From NCBI GenBank assembly GCA_944383375.1, contig CALWPG010000008.1, positions 1-39,341 on the forward strand: a stretch of DNA of 39,341 nucleotides. The letters run 5' to 3'. A program made the translations under genes and the position numbers. The stretch is from an uncultured Clostridia bacterium (GTDB lineage: Bacteria > Bacillota > Clostridia > Christensenellales > UBA1242). Shown piece after piece: positions 25,737 to 33,397 of this stretch (its first letter is position 1; each line of letters starts with the position of its first letter). A model generated the notes under the pieces. That model saw nothing but the letters and a program-made list of their open reading frames with translations. It was not told where the DNA came from and did not search any database.

Positions 25737-26462
25737 ATGGATATTTTTAAATCTTGGTTGGTTGAGAGATGTATTGCACATAGAGGACTTCATAACGATC
25801 AATTCCCTGAAAACTCACTTGGTGCTTTTAATAATGCGATTATAAACGGCTATCCTATTGAACTTGATGTTCATATGATATCAGATGGTACTCTTGTTGT
25901 TTTCCATGATGATACATTGTCTAGAATGACAGGTAAAGATGGATATTTGAAAAATTTAAACAAAGATGACCTTAAAGAATATTTTCTTGCTCAATCAAAG
26001 TACACAATACCAACCCTTGAAGAAGTGTTATCTTTAGTTGATGGCAAAGTTCCACTTCTCATTGAGATAAAAAACAACAGCAAAGTAGGCGCACTTGAGA
26101 CTAAATTGTTGGAAACTTTAAAAAAATATAATGGTGATTATGCTATAGAATCGTTTAATCCATATGTTCTAGAATGGTTCAAAAACAACGCACCCGAAAT
26201 CCTGCGTGGGCAACTTGCTGGCTTTTTTAAAGGAGAAAAGTTATCATCAATAAAAAAATTTGCACTAAAACGTATGTTATTAAACAAAATTGCCATGCCA
26301 AACTTTATCTCTTATGAGGCAACATCTCTTCCTAATCGTTTTGTCAGAAAATACAAGACTCTTCCTTTAATCGCTTGGACAGTTAGAAGCCAGGAAGAAT
26401 ATTTAAAAGTGGTTAAATATTGCGACAACGTCATTTTTGAAAATTTTGAACCAAAAATTTAA
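25737..26462 (+). CDS. Glycerophosphodiester phosphodiesterase
   Basis: This 241-residue GDPD-family TIM-barrel enzyme hydrolyses glycerophosphodiesters to glycerol-3-phosphate and alcohol. It has AHRGLHNDQFPENSLGAF (catalytic His in HRG), IELDVHMISDGTLVVFHDDTLSRMTG (metal-binding Glu and Asp, second His), LLIEIKNNSK and the C-terminal PLIAWTVRS. There is no signal peptide, so it is cytosolic (UgpQ-like). It is the only plus-strand gene right of the mobile element and is transcribed alone. Confidence 0.92.
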   Translation: MDIFKSWLVERCIAHRGLHNDQFPENSLGAFNNAIINGYPIELDVHMISDGTLVVFHDDTLSRMTGKDGYLKNLNKDDLKEYFLAQSKYTIPTLEEVLSLVDGKVPLLIEIKNNSKVGALETKLLETLKKYNGDYAIESFNPYVLEWFKNNAPEILRGQLAGFFKGEKLSSIKKFALKRMLLNKIAMPNFISYEATSLPNRFVRKYKTLPLIAWTVRSQEEYLKVVKYCDNVIFENFEPKI

Positions 26463-26498
26463 AAAAAATGATTTTGGATTACCAAAACCATTTTTTTT
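26461..26498. terminator. Bidirectional terminator between convergent genes
   Basis: ATGATTTTGG (about 26468-26477) pairs, with one mismatch, with CCAAAACCAT (26482-26491). A T-run follows on the plus strand, and the A-run on the left serves the minus strand. Confidence 0.8.
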
Positions 26499-26529
26499 AT
26501 TTATTATGATGTATGTCAAATAACTATCA

Positions 26530-27003
26530 TTATTTTGACAAATTCAACAATTTTTTTATAGTGGTCAGCTCTTCTTCGCTTGCGTTTGATTTTTTTAAAA
26601 TAAAAGCATTAAATTTGTTTGGATAGATGAATATGTATTCATCATTTTCTTTTACTTTCACAATATCTTTGTAATAAAGTTTTTGAGTTCCAACAATTTC
26701 GCCATTTTTTACTGAAGCAATATTCATAAAGTCATTATTAAAAGTATATTCATTAGTAAATTTGTTTTCGGTCATCTTTTTTATGTTTTTATTTATGGTA
26801 ATGTAAAAAACAAGACCAAAACCAAAAGGGATAGCAAAAAGAAGTAAAACATCCAAATATGGGTTTTCGTATATGGTGCCAAGTGCAACATAGAGCAAAA
26901 GTCCAATAGCACCAATTATCATCAAAGTTAAATACACTATTTTTGATATTTTAGTCAGTGACTTTTGGGATTTTTCATCAATTTCAGTTTGAATTGTTAT
27001 CAT
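26530..27003 (-). CDS. YcxB-like membrane protein
   Basis: This 157-residue protein has two membrane segments (about 24-46 and 53-70: VYLTLMIIGAIGLLLYVALG and DVLLLFAIPFGFGLVFYI), a short charged loop, and a C-terminal soluble domain (about 80-155) whose pattern (YTFNNDFMNIASVKNGE, LYYKDIVKVKENDEYIFIYPNK, AFILKKS) resembles YcxB/bacterial-PH-like domains. Function is unknown. It overlaps the rarA stop by 4 bases, so it is co-transcribed with rarA. Confidence 0.6.
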   Translation of the reverse strand: MITIQTEIDEKSQKSLTKISKIVYLTLMIIGAIGLLLYVALGTIYENPYLDVLLLFAIPFGFGLVFYITINKNIKKMTENKFTNEYTFNNDFMNIASVKNGEIVGTQKLYYKDIVKVKENDEYIFIYPNKFNAFILKKSNASEEELTTIKKLLNLSK

Positions 27004-28259
27004 CGCTTTTCTCCTTTATTTTTTCTAATAAAATACTTCCTATCTTTCAATGAATTTGGCAAATATTGTTGCTCGACATAACCACCATAATCATGAGGAT
27101 ACTTGTATTTTTTGCTTGCCTCAGTATGGTTTTGTAAATAATCTGGTATATTATCATCTGGATGATTTCTTGCATCATCTTGTGCCATATTCATAGCAAC
27201 AACAACTCTATTATCTTTTGGTGATTCACACACATAAATTATTGCTTGAGTAAGTGCTAAATTGCCTTCTGGCATTCCTAAATGGTCTAATGCATACAAA
27301 CTTGCACATGCCTGCAATAAAGCATTTGGAGCAGATAAACCGACATCTTCCGACGCATGTGCTATTGTCCTTCTGGCTAGCACCTGTGGTTCAATTCCAG
27401 CTTCGATTAAACGGTTTGCATAGTAAAGTGCAGCAGTAGCATCACTGCCTCGAAGACTCTTGCAGAAGGCACTTAACAAATGATAATAGACATCTTCATT
27501 TAGACTTAATGCTTTCTTTTGCAAGCATTCTGCCGCAATTTCTTTGTTTATGACTATTTCTCCGTCCTTGTTTACACTGGTCGTTATAACCCCTATTTCG
27601 AGTCCATTTAAGGCACTTCTAACATCTCCACCGCAAGCAGTAGCAAAATAGGTCATTGCATCATCATCTATTTTTATCTTAAACTTTTTGAGCATTTCAT
27701 CTTCTTTCATTGCTCTGTTTAAGACTGCTTTAACATCAGCAATTCCTAGTCTTTTGAACTCAAATACAGAGCATCTAGAAACTATTGCTCTTGTCATACT
27801 ATAACTTGGATTTTCTGTCGTGCATCCAACAAAAATCACATATCCGTTTTCAAGCGCTGCAAGTAATGAATCGCTTTGTGCCTTGCTCCATCTATGACAC
27901 TCATCTAGTAGTAAGTAGGTTTTCTTTCCGTACAGTTCAAAGTTGCTTTTAGCCTGTTCTATAACTGCTTTAACATCAGCAACTCCACTTGATATTGCAT
28001 TAAGTTTTACGAAATTTGAGTTGCTAGTATCTGCAATAATTCTAGCAAGTGTTGTCTTGCCAGTTCCCGGTGGGCCATAAAAAATTACGCTTGGAACTCG
28101 TTTTGCTTCAATGAGTCTACGTAGTAATTTACTCGGCCCCAATATATGTTTTTGTCCTGCAAAGTCTTCTAGAGATTTTGGTCGCATTCTCTCTGCAAGC
28201 GGTTTTTTATCATTATGTAAATTTTCAAATAGATTATCCAATTCTATACTCCTTATCAT
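27000..28259 (-). CDS. rarA: RarA/MgsA, replication-associated recombination ATPase
   Basis: This 419-residue AAA+ protein is related to clamp-loader subunits and handles stalled forks. It has RPKSLEDFAGQKHIL, Walker A GPPGTGKTTLARI, Walker B YLLLDECHRW, sensor GCTTENPSY and the MgsA C-terminal RRTIAHASEDVGLSAP and MPEGNLALTQA. The start is ambiguous: the ATG at 28259 has an AAGGTG very close to it, but an in-frame TTG at 28241 sits seven bases after AAGGAG and may be the real start. Confidence 0.94.
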   Translation of the reverse strand: MIRSIELDNLFENLHNDKKPLAERMRPKSLEDFAGQKHILGPSKLLRRLIEAKRVPSVIFYGPPGTGKTTLARIIADTSNSNFVKLNAISSGVADVKAVIEQAKSNFELYGKKTYLLLDECHRWSKAQSDSLLAALENGYVIFVGCTTENPSYSMTRAIVSRCSVFEFKRLGIADVKAVLNRAMKEDEMLKKFKIKIDDDAMTYFATACGGDVRSALNGLEIGVITTSVNKDGEIVINKEIAAECLQKKALSLNEDVYYHLLSAFCKSLRGSDATAALYYANRLIEAGIEPQVLARRTIAHASEDVGLSAPNALLQACASLYALDHLGMPEGNLALTQAIIYVCESPKDNRVVVAMNMAQDDARNHPDDNIPDYLQNHTEASKKYKYPHDYGGYVEQQYLPNSLKDRKYFIRKNKGEKR

Positions 28260-28275
28260 ATCACCTTATACTCTG

Positions 28276-28304
28276 AGTATAACATATTTGATGCTCACTA
28301 TCAA
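28276..28304 (-). promoter_or_regulatory. SigA-type promoter of rarA
   Basis: On the minus strand TTGATA (28299-28304) and TATACT (28276-28281) have a 17-base spacer. The transcript start falls about ten bases before the ATG at 28259. Confidence 0.8.
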
Positions 28305-28340
28305 GTTTTTGGTAATCTATTTGTATTTCTTTAATAATAG

Positions 28341-29735
28341 TCATGTTATTATTTGTAATTTGTCACAAGCCGACAAATGTTTTACTGCCACAGAATTAAT
28401 ATTATGAAATTTTACGTCATCTAAAATTAAATATTTTGCACCATCATTGCTTCTTTTTACATCAATAAGATACTTTTTTCCATCAAGTACAATTGATGCT
28501 TCAAAATTTTGATCATACAAAGGTAAAATTTTAATTTTATACTTTGTTGCCAAAATTCCAAAATATGTTTCTTTAAGCCACATATAATAGTCTAATGCAT
28601 CAATTTTCTGTTTTATAAATAAAGTTGAAACTTCCTTAAACGATATCGAATTGATTTTGTTATAGTTAACCTTTGTTACTTTCCTTGGCAAAAGGCTATT
28701 TATTAAATAATTTAGTTTCATATCTTTTGAATTTATTGCAAAATTAAGAAGTTTTTTCAAATAATCTTTGTAATTATCGATTGATTTGTTTAAAGCATTT
28801 TCATCCAATTGTTTATTGCCGTAATATATTATAAAATCACATGAGGATTTTGCTTTTATATTAATATTTTTTGCTAATCTAATTTTGGGAATTAAAAATT
28901 TGTCAATCTCAACAAGATATTTCAAGCTTTTGTTTGATAATAAATATTGGCTTTGATTATTTAAAATATGTTTAATAAATATACCCTTAGAGACTTTTTT
29001 TACACATATATCTCTATCAGTTTCAAAATCAATTTTTATATCAACATCGTGGTTAATGTCTTCCTTATTTATGATTTCAATGTGATAATAATTTCCGAAA
29101 TACTCAAATTGAGATATTTTCAAAGTTACATTTTGGTGAATATATTCGTATACCATAAAATTATCGTTTACAATATTTTTAGGTTTTGCTACATTTTTAT
29201 CAATTTGAATGCTACAATCCATGAATTGACTTTTTACTATCTTAAATTTTGATATTGTGTATTTGTTTAAATTCATTATTCCAGTAAACAAAGATAAACT
29301 GCAGAATTGTTTATCCAAATACAAAAATAAATCTGATTGATCTTTATATTTAATATCTGTAATCGCATTAAAATTTACATAATTTTTTGAAATTTTTATA
29401 CAATCTAAAATAAATTTATCAATTTTTTCGAAATATAAAATAGGCAATGAAATGTCAATACCAAAATTTTTTAACGTTTTTATATCAATATCATCATTAT
29501 AAGCCTTTACACCAGCATATTTTACGCAAGAAATTATATGATCAATATATTTAAGTTTTTTAAGAGGTATATCATAATTTTTATACTCAAAAAAGTTTAA
29601 TAAAAGTTTTTTTGAATAATAACAACCTTTACTTATTGATATTTTATAAATTTTTTTACTTTTTAAAATTCCACACTTTTTCTTAATTTTAAAACATAAT
29701 AAAAATATCACCATTAATGAAATATAAATAATCAT
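28341..29735 (-). CDS. Orphan protein resembling the N-terminal half of GH94-type phosphorylases
   Basis: This 464-residue protein is unusually AT-rich, with Lys, Ile, Asn and Tyr dominating. An N-terminal hydrophobic segment (residues 1-14) could anchor it in the membrane. The middle (about 185-320) looks like the beta-sandwich of GH94/cyclic-glucan-synthase proteins: VYEYIHQNVTLKISQFEYF, YYHIEIINKEDINHDVDIKI, then KNINIKAKSSCDFIIYYGN. A helical stretch follows (LLNFAINSKDMKLNYLINSLLPRK), like the linker before the GH94 catalytic barrel. The barrel itself is absent, replaced by a small C-terminal domain. No good ribosome binding site precedes the ATG. I treat the GH94 link as inference. Confidence 0.45.
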   Translation of the reverse strand: MIIYISLMVIFLLCFKIKKKCGILKSKKIYKISISKGCYYSKKLLLNFFEYKNYDIPLKKLKYIDHIISCVKYAGVKAYNDDIDIKTLKNFGIDISLPILYFEKIDKFILDCIKISKNYVNFNAITDIKYKDQSDLFLYLDKQFCSLSLFTGIMNLNKYTISKFKIVKSQFMDCSIQIDKNVAKPKNIVNDNFMVYEYIHQNVTLKISQFEYFGNYYHIEIINKEDINHDVDIKIDFETDRDICVKKVSKGIFIKHILNNQSQYLLSNKSLKYLVEIDKFLIPKIRLAKNINIKAKSSCDFIIYYGNKQLDENALNKSIDNYKDYLKKLLNFAINSKDMKLNYLINSLLPRKVTKVNYNKINSISFKEVSTLFIKQKIDALDYYMWLKETYFGILATKYKIKILPLYDQNFEASIVLDGKKYLIDVKRSNDGAKYLILDDVKFHNINSVAVKHLSACDKLQIIT

Positions 29736-29749
29736 ATTGATATTATAGA

Positions 29750-29779
29750 CAAAAAAAAGATATGTAAAAGCTACATATC
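29750..29779 (-). terminator. Terminator of the RNase P RNA gene
   Basis: GATATGTA (29759-29766) and TACATATC (29772-29779) form a perfect stem followed on the minus strand by eight T residues, just after the 3' end of rnpB. Confidence 0.9.
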
Positions 29780-29789
29780 AATTTTGTAT

Positions 29790-30130
29790 AGTTAGTCTAT
29801 AAGCCGAGTTCTGTATTTGATGACCATCTATCTAGTTGCAATGTCTCCATTGCAATCAAGCGGTATTTTTAAAAGACGATGCGAACAACATATGTGTCTT
29901 TTTTAACCTTGCCTTGGGTGGGGTTTACAATGCGCTATTTGTTACCAAACAGCCGGTGGTCTCTTACACCTCCATTTCAACCTTACTCACGATTATGTGG
30001 GCGGTATATTTTCTGTTGCACTTTCCTTAAAGTCGCCTTCACCAGCAATTAACTGGCACCCTGTTCTATAAGGCTCGGACTTTCCTCATTGTAACCATAA
30101 CAGTTACACTGCGGTCATCTGGCTAACTAC
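29790..30130 (-). ncRNA. rnpB: RNase P RNA (bacterial class A-like)
   Basis: The minus strand carries the universal RNase P RNA blocks in order: GAGGAAAGTCCGAGC near the 5' end, then ACAGGGTGCC, GAGTAAGGTTGAAA, AGAGACCACCGG, and the 3' ACAGAACTCGGCTTATAG. The ends GTTAG and CTAAC pair as helix P1. The RNA is the catalytic subunit that removes 5' leaders from tRNA precursors. Length is about 340 bases. The 5' end is placed from the promoter and P1 pairing and may be off by a few bases. An apparent open frame on the other strand is a shadow. Confidence 0.96.
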
Positions 30131-30136
30131 GTGCAT

Positions 30137-30165
30137 ATTCTACCACATATAGTCTACTTAGTCAA
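30137..30165 (-). promoter_or_regulatory. Promoter of rnpB
   Basis: On the minus strand TTGACT (30160-30165) and TAGAAT (30137-30142) have an ideal 17-base spacer. It begins right after the stop codon of the DisA-like gene, and initiation is expected at about 30130. Confidence 0.88.
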
Positions 30166-30168
30166 GTA

Positions 30169-31527
30169 TTACCCCACGACAAAAATTGGCCTAATATTAT
30201 TATTTTTTCTATCTTTAATGAATGCTTGCATTATTCCATCGGCTGAAATTTTTATTGAAACACCATATTTTGCAAGGGTTTTAGCAGCCGCCAATCTTCC
30301 ACCACCAGAAGATCCCGCCTCTATTTGTATAATTGCTCCAATCGCTATTATAGTTCCATCAAAGTCAATAATTGTAGCCCCATCTATTGCTGTTAATTCT
30401 TGCCTTAGTTTTCTATTTAACTCATGAAATTTTCGACCAGCTATGCATTGCTTAAGAGCATCAGATTTTGTTAAGGATCTTGTTTTTATATAATCTTGAT
30501 ACGATATATCCTCCTCTATTGGTGGTTTTTTATCAAGGTTATATAATTTTCGAGATTCTTCAAGCAATTGCTGTTTTTTAATATTAAAATATTTTTCATC
30601 CATAATATCGTTTATGTCAATGTGTGTCAACGCATTTTCAAGTTCATCTTTATTAACATAAGCTAAGCATCCACCATTTCCAGAAAAAGAACAATCCAAT
30701 GCAGTAAAATATATTGCTTTTCTTATTTCTTTTATTGTGTGTGTAGTTCTATTTGACAAAAGTTGGATTATTTCGTCGTGACAATAACTGCACCAAATTC
30801 CCCTTTTTTTTGAATACATAAGTTCGTGGTTTTTAAAAAGCAAAATTTCGCCACTATCAAGTAAAATTATCCCGACACGTTTTTCGTTACAATATTTTGC
30901 AACACCAATATAATCATATGGTGAAATTGTAGGAACAAATCTCAATTTTTCAAACATCACGTGACCGAGAAGATATCCTTCTTTATCAATTTCTATACAA
31001 CTTTGCATCCCATTGGAAATAACTGTAAAGAAGTCCCTTTTGAATAAGTTTGCATAATAAAGTGTATCCACCCTTTCTGAACAATTATTATATTCATTTA
31101 TAACTATTCCAAAACTTATGGTGTGTCCCTCATATGTTTTTCGTGCATACTTGTCAAGCTCTTGTATAACTCCTAGAAGTACGTCACTAGAAACTTCAGA
31201 AAGTGAATTGCATATTGCTTTTTCCATGGCAAGTGTTTGAAGACGTTGTTTATAAGTTTGATCTTCAATCCCATACTCGCTGATTTTATCGAGTTCTGCT
31301 ATAATGGCATGCATTAGTTCAATGTCATTATTTTTAAAAGGTTGACTTCTTTTAATAATCAAACGATATTCATCCTCTTTATGAGGCTTGACAAGCATGG
31401 TTCCCCCATTGCCCTGTGCGACTTCGCTATCTCTATTTGTAGAGACATCTTCTCCAGCAATATGCGAACCTGTAAAAAGAGGCAAAATAAGCTCTTGAAC
31501 GTATTTTATAAAAACTTCTTTAGTCAT
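30169..31527 (-). CDS. Nucleotide-sensor-like protein with C-terminal DisA-type (DACN) domain
   Basis: This is a 452-residue soluble protein. Its last 75 residues follow the DisA nucleotide-binding pattern: LTAIDGATIIDFDGTIIAIGAII (DGA motif, 382-384), then GSSGGGRLAAAKTLAKYGVSIKISADG. In active diadenylate cyclases the second motif is G-T/S-R-H. Here it reads GGGR (408-411), the kind of change seen in the DACN-type sensor families thought to bind nucleotides rather than make c-di-AMP. The N-terminal part has a segment (YRLIIKRSQPFKNNDIELMHAIIAEL, 54-79) like the end of a GAF domain, and the middle carries a CSYC pair (246-249). It lies between sigK and rnpB. Confidence 0.65.
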   Translation of the reverse strand: MTKEVFIKYVQELILPLFTGSHIAGEDVSTNRDSEVAQGNGGTMLVKPHKEDEYRLIIKRSQPFKNNDIELMHAIIAELDKISEYGIEDQTYKQRLQTLAMEKAICNSLSEVSSDVLLGVIQELDKYARKTYEGHTISFGIVINEYNNCSERVDTLYYANLFKRDFFTVISNGMQSCIEIDKEGYLLGHVMFEKLRFVPTISPYDYIGVAKYCNEKRVGIILLDSGEILLFKNHELMYSKKRGIWCSYCHDEIIQLLSNRTTHTIKEIRKAIYFTALDCSFSGNGGCLAYVNKDELENALTHIDINDIMDEKYFNIKKQQLLEESRKLYNLDKKPPIEEDISYQDYIKTRSLTKSDALKQCIAGRKFHELNRKLRQELTAIDGATIIDFDGTIIAIGAIIQIEAGSSGGGRLAAAKTLAKYGVSIKISADGIMQAFIKDRKNNNIRPIFVVG

Positions 31528-31601
31528 CGTATACCCTTTAAAAATATAATATATTATTTATTGACAAAATACAATTTATTTTTAAACAAAAATAAATAAA
31601 A

Positions 31602-32294
31602 TTAAAAAATATTTCCCATATTATTCTTTATTATTTTTAATGCTTTGGTTTCAATTCTTGAAATATAAGAACGCGATATGCCTAATTTCTCTGCTACTTC
31701 TCTTTGTGTTAGTGCTGCAGTCCCATTTATACCATATCTCATTTTTATTATTTTTGCTTCTCTATCAGTCAAATGTTTATCTATAACTTCAATTATTTTT
31801 TCGGTTAAAATATTATTTTCTACAACTTTAAAAACTTCTTCCTCACCCGAAGGGATTATATCTGCTAATTCAATGTCATTTCCATCTTTGTCCTGTCCCA
31901 AACTTTCTTCAAGAGAATATACCTTTTTGTGTTTTTTATTTAATCTTAGTAACATTAAAATTTCATTTTCAATACAACGAGCAGCATATGTAGAAAGTTG
32001 TGTACCCTTTCCATATTCAAAAGAGTTTATCGCCTTAATTAGGCCAATCGAGCCGACAGAAATCAAATCATCAGCTTCTCCACTTCCGGAATATTTTTTA
32101 ACAATATGTGCGACCAATCTCAAATTGTGATTGATAAGTTTATCCCGTGCAGCCATGTCGCCTTTTTTGAATTTCTCAAAGCATTCTTTCTCCTCTTGAG
32201 GAGTCAGTGGCTTTGGAAATCCCTGCGCATTGTTTATGTAAGATGAAAACATAAGAATTTTGTTCATAAACAATACAAAATTTTCAAATATCAT
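31602..32294 (-). CDS. sigK: Sporulation sigma factor, SigK-like (with pro-sequence)
   Basis: This 230-residue sigma-70-family protein is closest in pattern to sigma-K: GFPKPLTPQEEKECFEKFKKGD, then INHNLRLVAHIVKKYSGSGEADDLISVGSIGLIKAI (region 2), TQLSTYAARCIENEILM, and region 4 TQREVAEKLGISRSYISRIETKALK. The first 28 or so residues (MIFENFVLFMNKILMFSSYI) are hydrophobic and match the pro-sequence position removed by SpoIVFB in Bacillus, so this is probably pro-sigma-K. It drives late mother-cell genes. No intervening (skin) element interrupts it. Sigma-E is a close alternative. Confidence 0.85.
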   Translation of the reverse strand: MIFENFVLFMNKILMFSSYINNAQGFPKPLTPQEEKECFEKFKKGDMAARDKLINHNLRLVAHIVKKYSGSGEADDLISVGSIGLIKAINSFEYGKGTQLSTYAARCIENEILMLLRLNKKHKKVYSLEESLGQDKDGNDIELADIIPSGEEEVFKVVENNILTEKIIEVIDKHLTDREAKIIKMRYGINGTAALTQREVAEKLGISRSYISRIETKALKIIKNNMGNIF

Positions 32295-32314
32295 ATAATC
32301 TCCTTTGAGATTAT
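32295..32314 (-). promoter_or_regulatory. Hairpin sequestering the sigK ribosome binding site
   Basis: ATAATCTC (32295-32302) and GAGATTAT (32307-32314) form a perfect 8-base stem with a 4-base loop immediately before the ATG. The Shine-Dalgarno AAAGGAG occupies the loop and the 3' arm. The structure could slow translation of the sigma factor or respond to a factor or temperature. Confidence 0.6.
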
Positions 32315-32473
32315 CTATATGTTGAAATGTGTCGAATTTTGCTTGTACAAAAATTTTTTTTAAAGACTTTTATATTTATCAATTTGTGTAATTATTTTTT
32401 CATTACTTTTAAGTTTTTACTAATTTCTTTTGTTTTGTTAATTTTAATTATATTTTGTTTGTTTTTATTATAA

Positions 32474-32502
32474 AAAAATATTGTGAAAACCACAATATTT
32501 TT
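32474..32502 (-). terminator. Terminator of the rnc-smc-ftsY operon
   Basis: AAAAATATTGTG (32474-32485) pairs perfectly with CACAATATTTTT (32491-32502), and a T-run follows on the minus strand. The stem includes the ftsY stop codon. Confidence 0.88.
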
Positions 32503-33397
32503 AAAATATGTTATCCACAAACTCTTTCGCGTCAAAAACTTCAATATCATCAATAGTTTCTCCCGTGCCAACAAAAACAACGGGAAGATTTAATTCTTGA
32601 GCAATGGCAAAGACGACACCACCTTTTGCAGTTCCATCTAGTTTAGTTAATATTATGCCAGATATGTCAACGTATTCATTGAAATGTTTTATTTGACTGA
32701 GAGCATTTTGACCCGTTGTTGCATCAAGCACTATAAATGTGTACTTGTTAGCTTTGGGATATTCCTTTGTTATGACTTTATCAATTTTTCTTAATTCTTC
32801 CATTAAATTGGTTTTTGTTTGAAGTCTACCAGCAGTATCTATTATTAGCACATCGGTACCTTTCGCTTTCGCACTGGACACACCATCAAAAACTACGGCC
32901 GCAGCATCTGTACCCTCTGCATGTTTAACAATACGCACTTTATTTCTATTTGCCCATTCGCTTAATTGGTCACTTGCAGCAGCCCGGAATGTATCTCCCG
33001 CAACCAAGGTAACTTCTTTTTTTTGTTTTTTATAAAAATTTGCAAGCTTCCCTATAGTTGTAGTCTTTCCAACTCCATTTACCCCGACAACGGTTATAAT
33101 TGCTGGATATTGGATCTCAATATGGGGAGTTTGGGTCATTATGTCTTGTAGAATAGTTTTTAATGCTTTTTTTACTTCATCGGCCGTGCGAATTTTATTC
33201 TTTCTCGCATAAAGTCTCAACCTCTCCACAATTTCTTCACTACACGCAAATCCCACATCGGATGATATTAAAATATCTGTAAGCTCTTCATAAAAGTCAT
33301 CATTTAATTCACCACCTGATAAAAGCGCGTCTAGTTTCCGCGAAATGGCCTCTTTTGTTCTTTTTAAAGCCTGTGAAATTTTTTTAAAAAGTCCCAT
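32501..33397 (-). CDS. ftsY: FtsY, signal recognition particle receptor
   Basis: This 298-residue SRP-family GTPase is the membrane-side partner of Ffh. It has an N-domain (GLFKKISQALKRTKEAI), GVNGVGKTTTIGKLANFYK (G1), DTAGRLQTK and TKLDGTAKGGVVF. It lacks the long acidic N-terminal domain of E. coli FtsY, as usual in Bacillota. A longer frame extends 29 codons upstream into smc, but the start at MGLFKK has GGAGG. It overlaps smc by 14 bases. Confidence 0.95.
   Translation of the reverse strand: MGLFKKISQALKRTKEAISRKLDALLSGGELNDDFYEELTDILISSDVGFACSEEIVERLRLYARKNKIRTADEVKKALKTILQDIMTQTPHIEIQYPAIITVVGVNGVGKTTTIGKLANFYKKQKKEVTLVAGDTFRAAASDQLSEWANRNKVRIVKHAEGTDAAAVVFDGVSSAKAKGTDVLIIDTAGRLQTKTNLMEELRKIDKVITKEYPKANKYTFIVLDATTGQNALSQIKHFNEYVDISGIILTKLDGTAKGGVVFAIAQELNLPVVFVGTGETIDDIEVFDAKEFVDNIF

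Noticed and set aside
29836..30427. Plus-strand open frames across rnpB and the end of the DisA-like gene
   Set aside because: They are antisense to the clearly recognisable RNase P RNA and a coding gene, without ribosome binding sites.
31602..32294. Intervening (skin-like) element in sigK
   Set aside because: The sigma factor frame is continuous from pro-sequence to region 4, so no insertion splits it here.
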